Origin: JAGRCP01 sp942490705 | GTDB lineage: Bacteria > Chloroflexota > Anaerolineae > Caldilineales > Caldilineaceae | NCBI GenBank assembly: GCA_942490705.1 | Contig: CALNXY010000003.1 | Span: 1 to 64,000, forward strand | DNA: 64,000 nucleotides | Reading direction: 5' to 3' | Part shown: positions 57,140-64,000 of the stretch, piece by piece | Layout of the letters: the number at the start of each line of letters is the position of its first letter | Numbering within the stretch: position 1 is the stretch's first letter | Notes under the pieces: model-generated | The model's database searches: none | What the model saw: only the letters and a program-made list of their open reading frames with translations | Told to the model about the DNA's origin: nothing | Program-made: the position numbers and the translations under genes

Positions 57140-58408
57140 ATGGACGACTTAGTGCTGCTCACAATCCTCCTCGGCGTCCTCCTGATCGCTGGCGTGTCGG
57201 CACGCGTCAGGAACACGATCATTACGCTGCCCATGCTCTACACGCTTTTTGGGCTAGGCGTCTCTTTCTTGCTCGCTGATCGTTCCTTAAGCGTGGACGC
57301 TCAAGTTGTCAACGTGATCGGTACCCTGACATTGGTGCTGCTCTTGGCTTCGGATGCCTCGCGAATCGCGTTTGGCAATGTCATGAAGCATCACGATTTG
57401 CCTTTGCGACTATTGGGTATTGGCCTGCCCTTGACTATTGCGCTGGGTACCGTGATCACCGCCGTCATGTTTGGTGGCATGGGTATCTGGACCGCGGCGA
57501 TTCTGGCCGTCATTTTGGCGCCGACCGATGCCAGCCTGGGCTCCAGCGTGGTCGACAACAAAAAGGTGCCGGCGCGCATCCGCCAGGCGCTCAACATTGA
57601 GAGCGGCCTCAATGACGGTATTGCCATGCCTTTTCTGCTGCTCTTCATCGCGCTGGCAGCCGCAACCGGTCGCCTTGGCAGCGGCGCATTTGTGACGACA
57701 TTACTTGGTCAAATTGGATTTGGCGTGCTCGTAGGCGCTGGGCTGGGCTATTTTGGCGCGAAGTATCTCGTCTTGGCCGTAAAGCGCGGTTGGATGTCCC
57801 CTCTCTTTCAGAAGATCGCCGCGTTGGCCCTGGTCGTTTTGGTCTATGTTCTGGCGGAACTGGTCGGTGGCAATGGGTATATCGCCGCGTTTAGCTTTGG
57901 CATCGTGGCCGGCAACACGATGGCCGCCGCGAGCTCGCTGCCGCTCTATGAGTTTGGCAAGACCGAATATACGTTATTGATGATGGTGACGTATATCTTC
58001 TTTGGCATGATTTTGCTCCCGCAGGCGCTGGCCAATATCAGCCTCACGTATATTCTTTATGCAGCCCTGAGCTTGACGGTGGTGCGCATGTTGCCAGTGG
58101 CCATCAGCCTCTTGGGCGCGCGTCTGCAAATGATTTCGACCCTGTTTATCGGGTGGTTTGGACCGCGCGGCATTGCCTCGATTCTCTATGTAATTTATGT
58201 CTCGAACGCGTCTGGGATTGGCAGTATAGATGTTATCTTTAACGCTGCCATGTTGACCGTTTTCTTGAGCATCATGCTCCATGGTATGAGCGCCGCTCCA
58301 CTATCTAACTGGTACGGTGACCGCATGGCTGCGCGCGCATCGCAGGGTGCAGCCGACGTGGAACAGAAGCCAGTCCCGGACGTGGCCACACGCGCCAACT
58401 CGGTTTGA
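57140..58408 (+). CDS. CPA1-type cation:proton antiporter (NhaP-like)
   Basis: 422 residues, about twelve membrane helices. AILAVILAPTDASLGSSVVDNKKVPARIRQALNIESGLNDGIAMPFLLLFIAL carries the TDASL and ESGLNDG motifs of Na+/H+ and K+/H+ antiporters (the acidic ND or D pair binds cation). IGWFGPRGIASILYVIYV is the C-terminal family segment with the conserved GPRGI. Starts at ATG 57140. Expected to exchange Na+ or K+ for protons at the cytoplasmic membrane. It fits the osmotic/envelope theme of its neighbours. Confidence 0.9.
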   Translation: MDDLVLLTILLGVLLIAGVSARVRNTIITLPMLYTLFGLGVSFLLADRSLSVDAQVVNVIGTLTLVLLLASDASRIAFGNVMKHHDLPLRLLGIGLPLTIALGTVITAVMFGGMGIWTAAILAVILAPTDASLGSSVVDNKKVPARIRQALNIESGLNDGIAMPFLLLFIALAAATGRLGSGAFVTTLLGQIGFGVLVGAGLGYFGAKYLVLAVKRGWMSPLFQKIAALALVVLVYVLAELVGGNGYIAAFSFGIVAGNTMAAASSLPLYEFGKTEYTLLMMVTYIFFGMILLPQALANISLTYILYAALSLTVVRMLPVAISLLGARLQMISTLFIGWFGPRGIASILYVIYVSNASGIGSIDVIFNAAMLTVFLSIMLHGMSAAPLSNWYGDRMAARASQGAADVEQKPVPDVATRANSV

Positions 58409-58527
58409 GAGCGAACATTGTGGGTCGTTCGCAAGCGGCCCATGCCGTGTCCTGACACGAAGCCCCCTCACATCAATGCCCTTGTCCGGTACACCTGTCC
58501 TGAAAAATGTGGTCAAGGGATTCAACC

Positions 58528-59940
58528 ATGAAACAGAAGCCTTTTTCGAAAAAGCGCATGATCCGCCTCGTCGCTGCGCTGGCGCTTGGCGCATTGCTTA
58601 TCACGCTGCCGGCAGCCTGTGCGACTGAACCCGCACCGCCGCCTGAGGCCGCGCTCACCACCGAGACCATCGTACCGACATCGACGCCTCCAGCCACGGC
58701 TCCAGCCCTGCCGCCGGGTCCAGGCACAGAAGCTGCAGATGCGATAGACGCATCCGGTGGCGACTCGGCGGCGGGGGTTGCCACGGCTGTTGCGGCCCGC
58801 ACGCCGGTGCCCACTTCCACGCCGGACAGACTCGATCGTGAGGTTGAAGATCTGACAACCTCGCTGGGGCTAACCGATCAAACGTTTCTTGGCCTCTCAG
58901 CCGAAGATTGGATCAATATCTTACTCTCCGCGCTGATCGTCTTCGGCGGATACTTTTTGATTACCATCGCGCTTGCCCGTCTCATCAAATGGTTTGTGGG
59001 CAAGACCAGTATGAAGGAGGACGATAGGATCTGGGCGGCGATTAGTGGAGACGTCAAGTGGCTGGTCTTCTTCCTGCTGACGCGATATGCCGCCAACCGC
59101 CTGGATTTTCTGAGCAATGAGGTCCGCACGATTGCGGGGGACTTCTTTTTTATTGTCTGCCTGATCTTTGGGACAAGGATCGTACTGTCGCTCATTCAAT
59201 ACGCTGCGAGTGCATATCGTGCGTTTCTGCAGCAACAAAATGATTCGGATCGTGATGAACAGCTCGATCCAGTCATTTCGGCATTTCACCGCCTGGCCGA
59301 CGCGTTTGTCCTTCTCATCGCCTTGAGTTTCGCAATGGAACACTTTGGCGTGAATGTCAATGCGCTCTACATCGTGATGCTGGCGTTGGCGCTGGTTCTA
59401 TCACTTGGTTCTCGGGAAGTCGTGACCGATGCCGTGAGCGGCTTCATCATTCTGATCGATCAGCCCTTCCGCTCTGGTGATTCGATTCTGATCAAAGACC
59501 TGAATACATGGGGCGACGTCGTGAAGATCGGGACGCGCAGCACGCGTATCCGCACGGGCGACCATCGCGATGTGCTTGTACCGAATTCTCAGATCATCGA
59601 GAGTGAGATTGTCAACTACACCGACCCTGATCCTCAATACAGGACAGAGACGGAACTGGGCGTTGCCTATGGGACGGATGATGAAACCATGCGCAAGACG
59701 ATTTCAGATGCGGTGCGGAGCGTTGGCGGCGTGGTCAACGACAAACCGGTAGATGTCTTCTTTGTGGGCTTTGGGGAGTCCGCGCGCTCCATTCGTGTGC
59801 GCTGGTGGGTCGACTCGATCCACGCCGAACAAGCAGTTCTGGACCAGGTGAATACGGCTCTGGAATCTGCCCTGGCCAGAGCCGACATTGCACTGCCCAA
59901 TACCACCTACGATTTGAAGATCGAGTCTGATTCAAAGTAG
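58528..59940 (+). CDS. MscS-family mechanosensitive channel with lipoprotein-like N-terminus
   Basis: 470 residues from ATG 58528. N-terminal signal with lipobox-like TLPAACATE (Cys about residue 32), a Pro/Thr/Ala-rich spacer (to residue 100), then helices from ILLSALIVFGGYFLITIALARLI, three or four membrane spans, the pore helix LYIVMLALALVLSLGSREVVTDAVSGFIILIDQPFRSGD and the beta domain TRIRTGDHRDVLVPNSQIIESEIVNY. These are standard MscS. The lipoprotein signal in front of a channel is not usual and could anchor the N-terminus outside. Likely releases osmolytes upon hypo-osmotic shock. Confidence 0.88.
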   Translation: MKQKPFSKKRMIRLVAALALGALLITLPAACATEPAPPPEAALTTETIVPTSTPPATAPALPPGPGTEAADAIDASGGDSAAGVATAVAARTPVPTSTPDRLDREVEDLTTSLGLTDQTFLGLSAEDWINILLSALIVFGGYFLITIALARLIKWFVGKTSMKEDDRIWAAISGDVKWLVFFLLTRYAANRLDFLSNEVRTIAGDFFFIVCLIFGTRIVLSLIQYAASAYRAFLQQQNDSDRDEQLDPVISAFHRLADAFVLLIALSFAMEHFGVNVNALYIVMLALALVLSLGSREVVTDAVSGFIILIDQPFRSGDSILIKDLNTWGDVVKIGTRSTRIRTGDHRDVLVPNSQIIESEIVNYTDPDPQYRTETELGVAYGTDDETMRKTISDAVRSVGGVVNDKPVDVFFVGFGESARSIRVRWWVDSIHAEQAVLDQVNTALESALARADIALPNTTYDLKIESDSK

Positions 59941-60547
59941 CGACCCCAATGCGCGTGCAGCTTGCGGCACGGAGATCGTCCGCACGGGGCGTGCGGACTG
60001 GGCGGTGGATTCGACCCCTCGCCATTCCGCAAGATTTGTTGCATCATCCCAACTTGCACCCAATTTGATAATTCGTCGCCGCCGGCCACCGGCCCCCGCC
60101 CCAACGCCGGATTCACCCGACGCGGCGAAATCGCCCCAGCTTGCGCCATCCCACCAATCCCACTTCGCATAACCATCTGCGCCCCTCCTACCCCCTGACC
60201 CCTGTGACAAGCCCCCGGTTCGCCCCCCCAATTCAGCCCATTTCCCCCTGCTCCCCAGTGTGAATTCGTATAGTACTTTAGCCCCCTCACCACCCACACA
60301 CCCTCTCTCACGCCACTTTCACATAGTCATCGCTCATAATAATTTGTTGCAGAATCTGCCCATTGCGCAAGTAAAAATGTCATGCTACGCTCTCTCCATG
60401 CGCAAACAACGGCGGGTGGGCGCCCGCCAGAGTAGCGGGTTCGCCCGCCTCAACAGCGCATCGAGCATAAGCAGTGAACACAGCGTTTCGGGACATTCGC
60501 TCCACTGCAACTTAATTGCGAGACCGGATACATTAAGGAGACGCAGC
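59941..60547. other. Long intergenic region with C-rich strand bias
   Basis: About 600 bases with no firm gene. From about 60,040 to 60,270 the plus strand is made mostly of C with few G, including C runs of up to seven. A 121-residue Gly-rich frame is open on the minus strand here but looks like a consequence of the base bias. The region next to 60,548 holds GC-rich inverted segments near 60,410-60,455 and ends with AAGGAGACGCAGC before the next ATG. Confidence 0.6.
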
Positions 60548-62446
60548 ATGCACTTCCTGACCTATCCGCAGCACCCCAAGGCTCGCACCTTCATCAGCTT
60601 CACGCTGATTGCACTCATGCTCTTGAGCGTGGGGGTGGCTGCGGCGATACCCAAAAGTACGACAGCGTCCTACGTGGACGTCCTCACCAACGGCGGCTTC
60701 GAGCACGGCTTCGTCAGCCAGCCGGGGTGCGGCATGGTCGGCTACGGCTGGCATTGCTTCACCAACGGGGGGGCCGCCAACTACGGCTTCTACGACGACC
60801 AGTGGCAGCCGGTGGTGGCGGAAGGGAGCCACAGCCAGCTCATCGAAATCAACACCAAGGGCATCATCGACGGCGACCCCGACCGCTACGCCGGCCTCTA
60901 CCAGACGGTGCGCGTGGTTGACTGGGAGAACTATCAGCTCAACCTGCGCGGCATGATCCGCACCACCAATCCCGACGGCGATCCCTATCGCTATCAGGTG
61001 CAGGTGGGCTGGACCGCTGGAGCCCACGCCGACTGGCAGGCGGTGACCAACTGGCAGGACACGGGTTGGTACACCTACTACGACCGCCTGGAGCCGGGCG
61101 CCTTCTCCGACTACTCCACCCACATCATGGCCGAGGACGACTACATCACCGTCTACGTGCGGGTGTGGAAGAAGTGGCCGGTCTTTGACGAAGAGATCGA
61201 CATCAACCTGGACGCCATCTCCCTGACCGGTCCTTCCCCCTACCACCATGGCTGGGGCTCGGGCGGCGGTGAGAATGTGGTCATCATCGACGGCGGGTCG
61301 GGCGGCAGTGGCGCAGGCTATGGCGGTGGTGAGAGTGTGGTCATCATCGACGGCAGCGGGTCGGGCTATCCGGTCCATCCGATTGCGCCGGTCCATCCTG
61401 AGGTCTGCCGGACGGAGTACATCTACAACGGCGGTTTTGAGCACGGCTTCAACCCGGTCTATTTGGGCCATGTGGGCAAGAGCTGGGGCTTCTTCACCAA
61501 CGGCGGCAATGCGGGCTACGGCTTCTATGACGAGCAGTGGGATCCGGTGGTCACTTCGGGCGAGCACGGGCAGTTGATTGAGATCAACGCCAAGGGCATC
61601 GTCGACGGCGACAACGACCGCTATGCCGGCATCTATCAGCACGTGCGTGGCCTGACGCCGGGTCAGACCTATGAGTTGAGACTACGCGGCATGTTGCGCG
61701 GCGTGGGCGGCGGCGACGATCCCAACCGCTTTGAGGCGGACTGGGGCTACACCCACGGTTATGACGCCGACTGGACCCATGTCAACAACTGGCAGGGCAT
61801 GGACCTGGGTGAGCTCTATCCCCGCACCGAGCCGGGCGCCATGGGCGCTTACAGCGTGAAGTTTGTGGCCCAGAGCCATGAGATTACGCTCTTCATCCGG
61901 GGCTTGAGCAAGTGGGGCATCACCGGCACCGAGCTGGACTTCAACCTGGACGACATCAGCCTGACCGGCTGCGGCCAGCCCAAGCCCTGTCTCTACAACA
62001 GCTGCGGCGATCCGGGCTATGTGGTCCCACCGGCGCATCCGGTCTATCCGGTGCAGCCGCTGCCGCCGACGAGCAGTTGCACGGTGGCCGTGCAGCCGGG
62101 CGATTCGCTGAGCATGATTGCCGCTCGCTACGGCGTGACGACCTATGCATTGCAGCAGGCCAACGGCATCAACGATCCCAACATGATCTATGTGGGGCAG
62201 GTGCTGACGATTCCGGGCTGCGGTGTGGGTCATCAGCCGACGCCGGAGCCGGTCTATCCGGTGGCCGTCGTCCCGGCGAGACCGGTGCCAAAGCCGGGCG
62301 GACCGACGGTCTACGTGGTCAAGCCGGGTGACACCTTCAGCGGGATCTGCAAGAGCCATGGTGTGGAGAGCACGACCGTGGCCAGCCACAACGGCATCTA
62401 CAACCCTGACGTCATCTACGTCGGCCAGGAGATTGTGATTCCGTAA
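60548..62446 (+). CDS. Secreted protein with two CBM-like modules and two LysM domains
   Basis: 632 residues from ATG 60548. Signal peptide FISFTLIALMLLSVGVAAA near residues 16-35. Two homologous beta-sandwich-like modules (residues about 40-232 and 290-478) with shared motifs NGGFEHGF, GYGFYDDQW/GYGFYDEQW, IEINTKGI/IEINAKGI, DRYAGLYQ/DRYAGIYQ and LNLDAISLTG/FNLDDISLTG. Between them is a Gly/Ser linker with two copies of GGGE.VVIIDG. C-terminal LysM domains: VAVQPGDSLSMIAARYGVTTYALQQANGI and VYVVKPGDTFSGICKSHGVESTTVASHNGI. LysM binds peptidoglycan or chitin-like sugars. The modules resemble carbohydrate-binding folds, but the ligand is unknown. Confidence 0.85.
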   Translation: MHFLTYPQHPKARTFISFTLIALMLLSVGVAAAIPKSTTASYVDVLTNGGFEHGFVSQPGCGMVGYGWHCFTNGGAANYGFYDDQWQPVVAEGSHSQLIEINTKGIIDGDPDRYAGLYQTVRVVDWENYQLNLRGMIRTTNPDGDPYRYQVQVGWTAGAHADWQAVTNWQDTGWYTYYDRLEPGAFSDYSTHIMAEDDYITVYVRVWKKWPVFDEEIDINLDAISLTGPSPYHHGWGSGGGENVVIIDGGSGGSGAGYGGGESVVIIDGSGSGYPVHPIAPVHPEVCRTEYIYNGGFEHGFNPVYLGHVGKSWGFFTNGGNAGYGFYDEQWDPVVTSGEHGQLIEINAKGIVDGDNDRYAGIYQHVRGLTPGQTYELRLRGMLRGVGGGDDPNRFEADWGYTHGYDADWTHVNNWQGMDLGELYPRTEPGAMGAYSVKFVAQSHEITLFIRGLSKWGITGTELDFNLDDISLTGCGQPKPCLYNSCGDPGYVVPPAHPVYPVQPLPPTSSCTVAVQPGDSLSMIAARYGVTTYALQQANGINDPNMIYVGQVLTIPGCGVGHQPTPEPVYPVAVVPARPVPKPGGPTVYVVKPGDTFSGICKSHGVESTTVASHNGIYNPDVIYVGQEIVIP

Positions 62447-62589
62447 TGAGTAGGACCCCCTGCGAAGGGGGATGCGGGAACCGTGACGCAAGCGGGGCGC
62501 GCAGGACGCGGGACGTCAGCATGACGCATGCCCAAATCCGCACGCCGCACGCCGAGTCCCGCACTTGAATTTGCCAACGCCTGTACCAA

Positions 62590-62643
62590 CATAGAAGGGG
62601 CGTAAGGTCGTCTTGTACTGGGGGGTGCTGGATCTTACGCCCC
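62590..62643 (+). other. Structured hairpin module 1 of a duplicated pair
   Basis: CATAGAAGGGGCG (62590-62602) opens a hairpin whose arms GGGGCGTAAGGTC (62597-62609) and GATCTTACGCCCC (62631-62643) pair over 13 bases with one wobble. The loop contains ACTGGGGGGT (62617-62626). The same opening and loop sequences recur at 62771, so this is a repeated RNA or DNA structure. Downstream of the LysM gene; function unknown. Confidence 0.7.
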
Positions 62644-62708
62644 CTTCCCCCTCCTGCTACACCGGGGGAAGAACGCACCCCAAACCGCATTATGAGGATT
62701 CACCAAAA

Positions 62709-62766
62709 AGAAATTGCGTGCCGCCCGAAGGCGACACGCAACTCCTCAGACAGCGTGAACTGTCTG
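62709..62766 (+). other. Two further hairpins between the modules
   Basis: TTGCGTGCCGCC-CGAA-GGCGACACGCAA (around 62,714-62,742) and CTCAGACAG-CGTGAA-CTGTCTGAG (around 62,745-62,768) form strong stems close together. With modules 1 and 2 they make a run of at least four hairpins in 240 bases. Confidence 0.6.
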
Positions 62767-62770
62767 AGCG

Positions 62771-62826
62771 CATAGAAGGGGCGCACTGCATTACCTGCAC
62801 TGGGGGGTACTGTTGTGTGTCCCTTC
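62771..62826 (+). other. Structured hairpin module 2 of a duplicated pair
   Basis: CATAGAAGGGGCG recurs at 62771-62783. The stem is GAAGGGGCGCAC (62775-62786) with GTGTGTCCCTTC (62815-62826), two G:T pairs, different from the stem of module 1. The loop again has ACTGGGGGGT (62799-62808). The stem differs while loop and pairing are kept, which is the pattern expected of a conserved structure. Confidence 0.7.
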
Positions 62827-62872
62827 ACTTTATAGTAAAGTGTCAGAAAGCGACTTTGTCAACCGTCAAAGT
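62826..62872. promoter_or_regulatory. Two inverted repeats upstream of the OsmC gene
   Basis: CACTTTATAGTAAAGTG (62826-62842) is a perfect inverted repeat with a three-base centre. ACTTTG (62853-62858) and CAAAGT (62867-62872) form a second one. Both share the CACTTT/AAAGTG half-site. Likely operator for a dimeric regulator of the following gene; the regulator is not encoded in the window. Confidence 0.6.
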
Positions 62873-62931
62873 GCCTACGCAAGCTTAAATATCTGCGCGA
62901 TTCTATCCCCATTTTTGTCAAGGAGAATTTT

Positions 62932-63345
62932 ATGTCTGCTGCACCGCTCAAAGCCGAGTTGACCGGCGCTTTTGGTCGCGCCATTGTTTCTACCCGCACC
63001 CATCGTTTTGTGGTCGATTCACCGCCGCTCTTCAATGGTCCGAATGAGGCACTCAATCCCGTTGAGATGCTGCTGGGCTCGCTGGCAACTTGCGGAATTT
63101 TTGTCTGTGAAGCTGTCGCCAAAGATGAAGGCATTCCCCTGACGGGCGGGACGGCCTCCGTGACGGGTGAGATGAGCGCCGATCCGACCAACATGGGCCT
63201 GCAGTCGGCCCACGTCACGCTGGCGCTGCATGGCGTTACCCAGGAGCAGGGCCAGGCGCTGGTCGAAGCCTTTCGCACACGCTGCCCAATTTATGGCACG
63301 ATTGCCAAGGCGGCGCCCATCGAGATCGAGGTCGTCGTCAAGTAG
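62932..63345 (+). CDS. OsmC-family protein
   Basis: 137 residues from ATG 62932, ribosome site CAAGGAGAATTTT. THRFVVDSPPLFNGPNEALNPVEMLLGSLATCGIFVCEAVAK has the first conserved cysteine (LATCG) and C-terminal EAFRTRCPIYGTIAKAAPIEIEVVVK the second (RCPI). These two cysteines form the peroxide-reducing site in OsmC/Ohr proteins. Length is normal. Probably detoxifies organic hydroperoxides using a lipoyl or thiol reductant. Regulated likely through the upstream palindromes. Confidence 0.9.
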   Translation: MSAAPLKAELTGAFGRAIVSTRTHRFVVDSPPLFNGPNEALNPVEMLLGSLATCGIFVCEAVAKDEGIPLTGGTASVTGEMSADPTNMGLQSAHVTLALHGVTQEQGQALVEAFRTRCPIYGTIAKAAPIEIEVVVK

Positions 63346-63366
63346 TCACAGTCATTGGTCAACAAA

Positions 63367-63407
63367 AAAGAGTGCCGCCGTCGCATTCCGCAACGGCGGC
63401 ACTCTTT
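63367..63407 (+). terminator. Strong bidirectional terminator
   Basis: AAAGAGTGCCGCCGT (63367-63381) and ACGGCGGCACTCTTT (63393-63407) pair perfectly over 15 bases around an 11-base loop, with an A-run on the left and T's on the right. It serves the OsmC gene (plus) and the converging SH3 gene (minus). Confidence 0.9.
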
Positions 63408-63434
63408 GCTTTCCATGGCGGCACAACGCTAGCG

Positions 63435-63479
63435 CTCAACCAGAGCCGGTTGAGTCTGCCCGGGCTGAGCCTGTCGAAG
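63435..63479. repeat. Dispersed-repeat-like intergenic element
   Basis: CTCAACCAGAGCCGGTTGAG is a small hairpin (63435-63454), followed by CCCGGGCTGAGCCTGTCGAAG at 63459-63479. Sequences of the form CTTCGACAGGCTCAGCCCGGG are widely dispersed between genes in many environmental bacteria. Only one copy is seen here. Confidence 0.5.
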
Positions 63480-63523
63480 TGTCGAAACCAAGCGGACCGA
63501 ATCTTGACGTCGCGGCCTATTTC

Positions 63524-64000
63524 TTACTCCAGCGGACTGAGCCAGCGCCTGGTGGCGTCGCCCTCGGCCGCCCACCCCTCTACCGCACCATCATCCGAAC
63601 GAATCTGATACCAGTTAAACCCGGCCGCGCTCTGCGGGCCGGCCAGAATGGTGAATTCGGCGCCGGGATTGACGCGAGTGATCAACGGCGCATCCGGGTT
63701 GGGCTGTGAGCGTACCGAGAGGGCTTGACCCTGCTCGGTGGTGACGCTCACCCTGTCGCCCACTCGGGGCGCGCGGTTGACCGCTTGCGCCGCGCCCAGG
63801 CTTGGGCTGAGCCAATCGGTCTCGCCATCGCCTTCGGCCGTCCATCCTTGGTTGCCGCTGCGGTCGTCCAGCTGCCACCAAATGTAGCCATCCGCCTCGG
63901 ATGGGCCGGCGATCACGTCCACAACCTGGCCGCCTGCCAGATAGGTAACGATCGTGCCGCCGGTGCTGGGCGTCTGGCGCATGTTGAGGCCGCCGGGAGC
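63524..64000 (-). CDS. SH3-domain protein, 5' part outside the window
   Basis: On the minus strand the frame is open to the window edge and ends with TAA at 63524. Two bacterial SH3 repeats: GGLNMRQTPSTGGTIVTYLAGGQVVDVIAGP...WWQLDD...GWTAEGDGETDWLSPS and ALSVRSQPNPDAPLITRVNPGAEFTILAGP...WYQIRSDDGAVEGWAAEGD...WLSPLE. Each has the (L)xVRxxP start and the WxxV-like strands. Such repeats bind peptidoglycan stem peptides or act as cell-surface adaptors. The N-terminus with signal or catalytic part is not in the window. Confidence 0.85.
   Translation of the reverse strand, partial: APGGLNMRQTPSTGGTIVTYLAGGQVVDVIAGPSEADGYIWWQLDDRSGNQGWTAEGDGETDWLSPSLGAAQAVNRAPRVGDRVSVTTEQGQALSVRSQPNPDAPLITRVNPGAEFTILAGPQSAAGFNWYQIRSDDGAVEGWAAEGDATRRWLSPLE

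Noticed and set aside
59932..60297. Gly-rich minus-strand frame of 121 residues
   Set aside because: Explained by the C-rich plus strand; no ribosome site or family similarity.
60400..60460. Riboswitch in front of the LysM gene
   Set aside because: GC-rich inverted segments are present, but no known riboswitch core could be matched and no terminator or masked ribosome site is evident.

Overview
The window appears to join two unrelated genomes, so I treat it as a metagenomic contig with a junction near base 28,060. Bases 1 to about 28,050 are very GC-rich and carry an actinobacterial gene set, probably class Thermoleophilia judging by gene order and protein style. Bases from about 28,066 to 64,000 have moderate GC and look like a Chloroflexota genome, Caldilinea/Anaerolineae-like; both placements are inferences. 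At the junction a Ku gene on the minus strand loses its N-terminus, and the tail of an unrelated plus-strand protein begins.

Left part. A Tad/Flp pilus block (tadA, tadB, tadC) is followed by a near-complete division and cell wall (dcw) cluster: MraZ boxes, mraZ, rsmH, ftsL, ftsI, murE, murF, mraY, murD, ftsW, murG, murC, murB, ftsQ, ftsZ. Then come the glycine cleavage genes gcvT, gcvH, gcvPA and gcvPB with a membrane protein between gcvH and gcvPA, and a minimal end-joining pair (ku, ligD polymerase domain) on the opposite strand. Almost every gene up to 22 kb can be read only by switching frame every 50 to 200 bases, which indicates poor consensus quality rather than real pseudogenes. A 1.1-kb piece of an FAD oxidoreductase gene, without its nucleotide-binding N-terminus, sits between mraY and murD and may be a second misjoin.

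Right part. On the minus strand lie tRNA-Glu(UUC), recO and a MazG-like gene, and to their left a strong promoter surrounded by SOS-box-like operators. On the plus strand a nitrilase-like gene lacking its catalytic cysteine precedes the main locus: an almost complete LysW-dependent alpha-aminoadipate lysine pathway (lysS, lysT, lysU, homoisocitrate dehydrogenase, lysW, lysX, lysY, lysZ, lysJ and, further on, lysK) interleaved with two Nudix genes, a GNAT gene and a LysE-family exporter gene. Its leader encodes an 18-residue peptide with five lysines in seven residues, followed by mutually exclusive antiterminator and terminator helices. This reads as a lysine-sensing transcription attenuator and is the most interesting observation in the window.

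A redox/two-component block separates lysJ from lysK: a receiver-glutaredoxin-thioredoxin-reductase fusion without redox cysteines, plus two hybrid kinases. From 52 to 60 kb a same-strand series of envelope and stress-type proteins follows (two DUF1269-like proteins, DUF389, AI-2E-type permease, PRC-barrel, small membrane protein, CPA1 antiporter, MscS lipoprotein). The right end holds a secreted two-module LysM protein, a structured intergenic region with duplicated hairpins, an OsmC gene with palindromic operators, and part of an SH3 protein.
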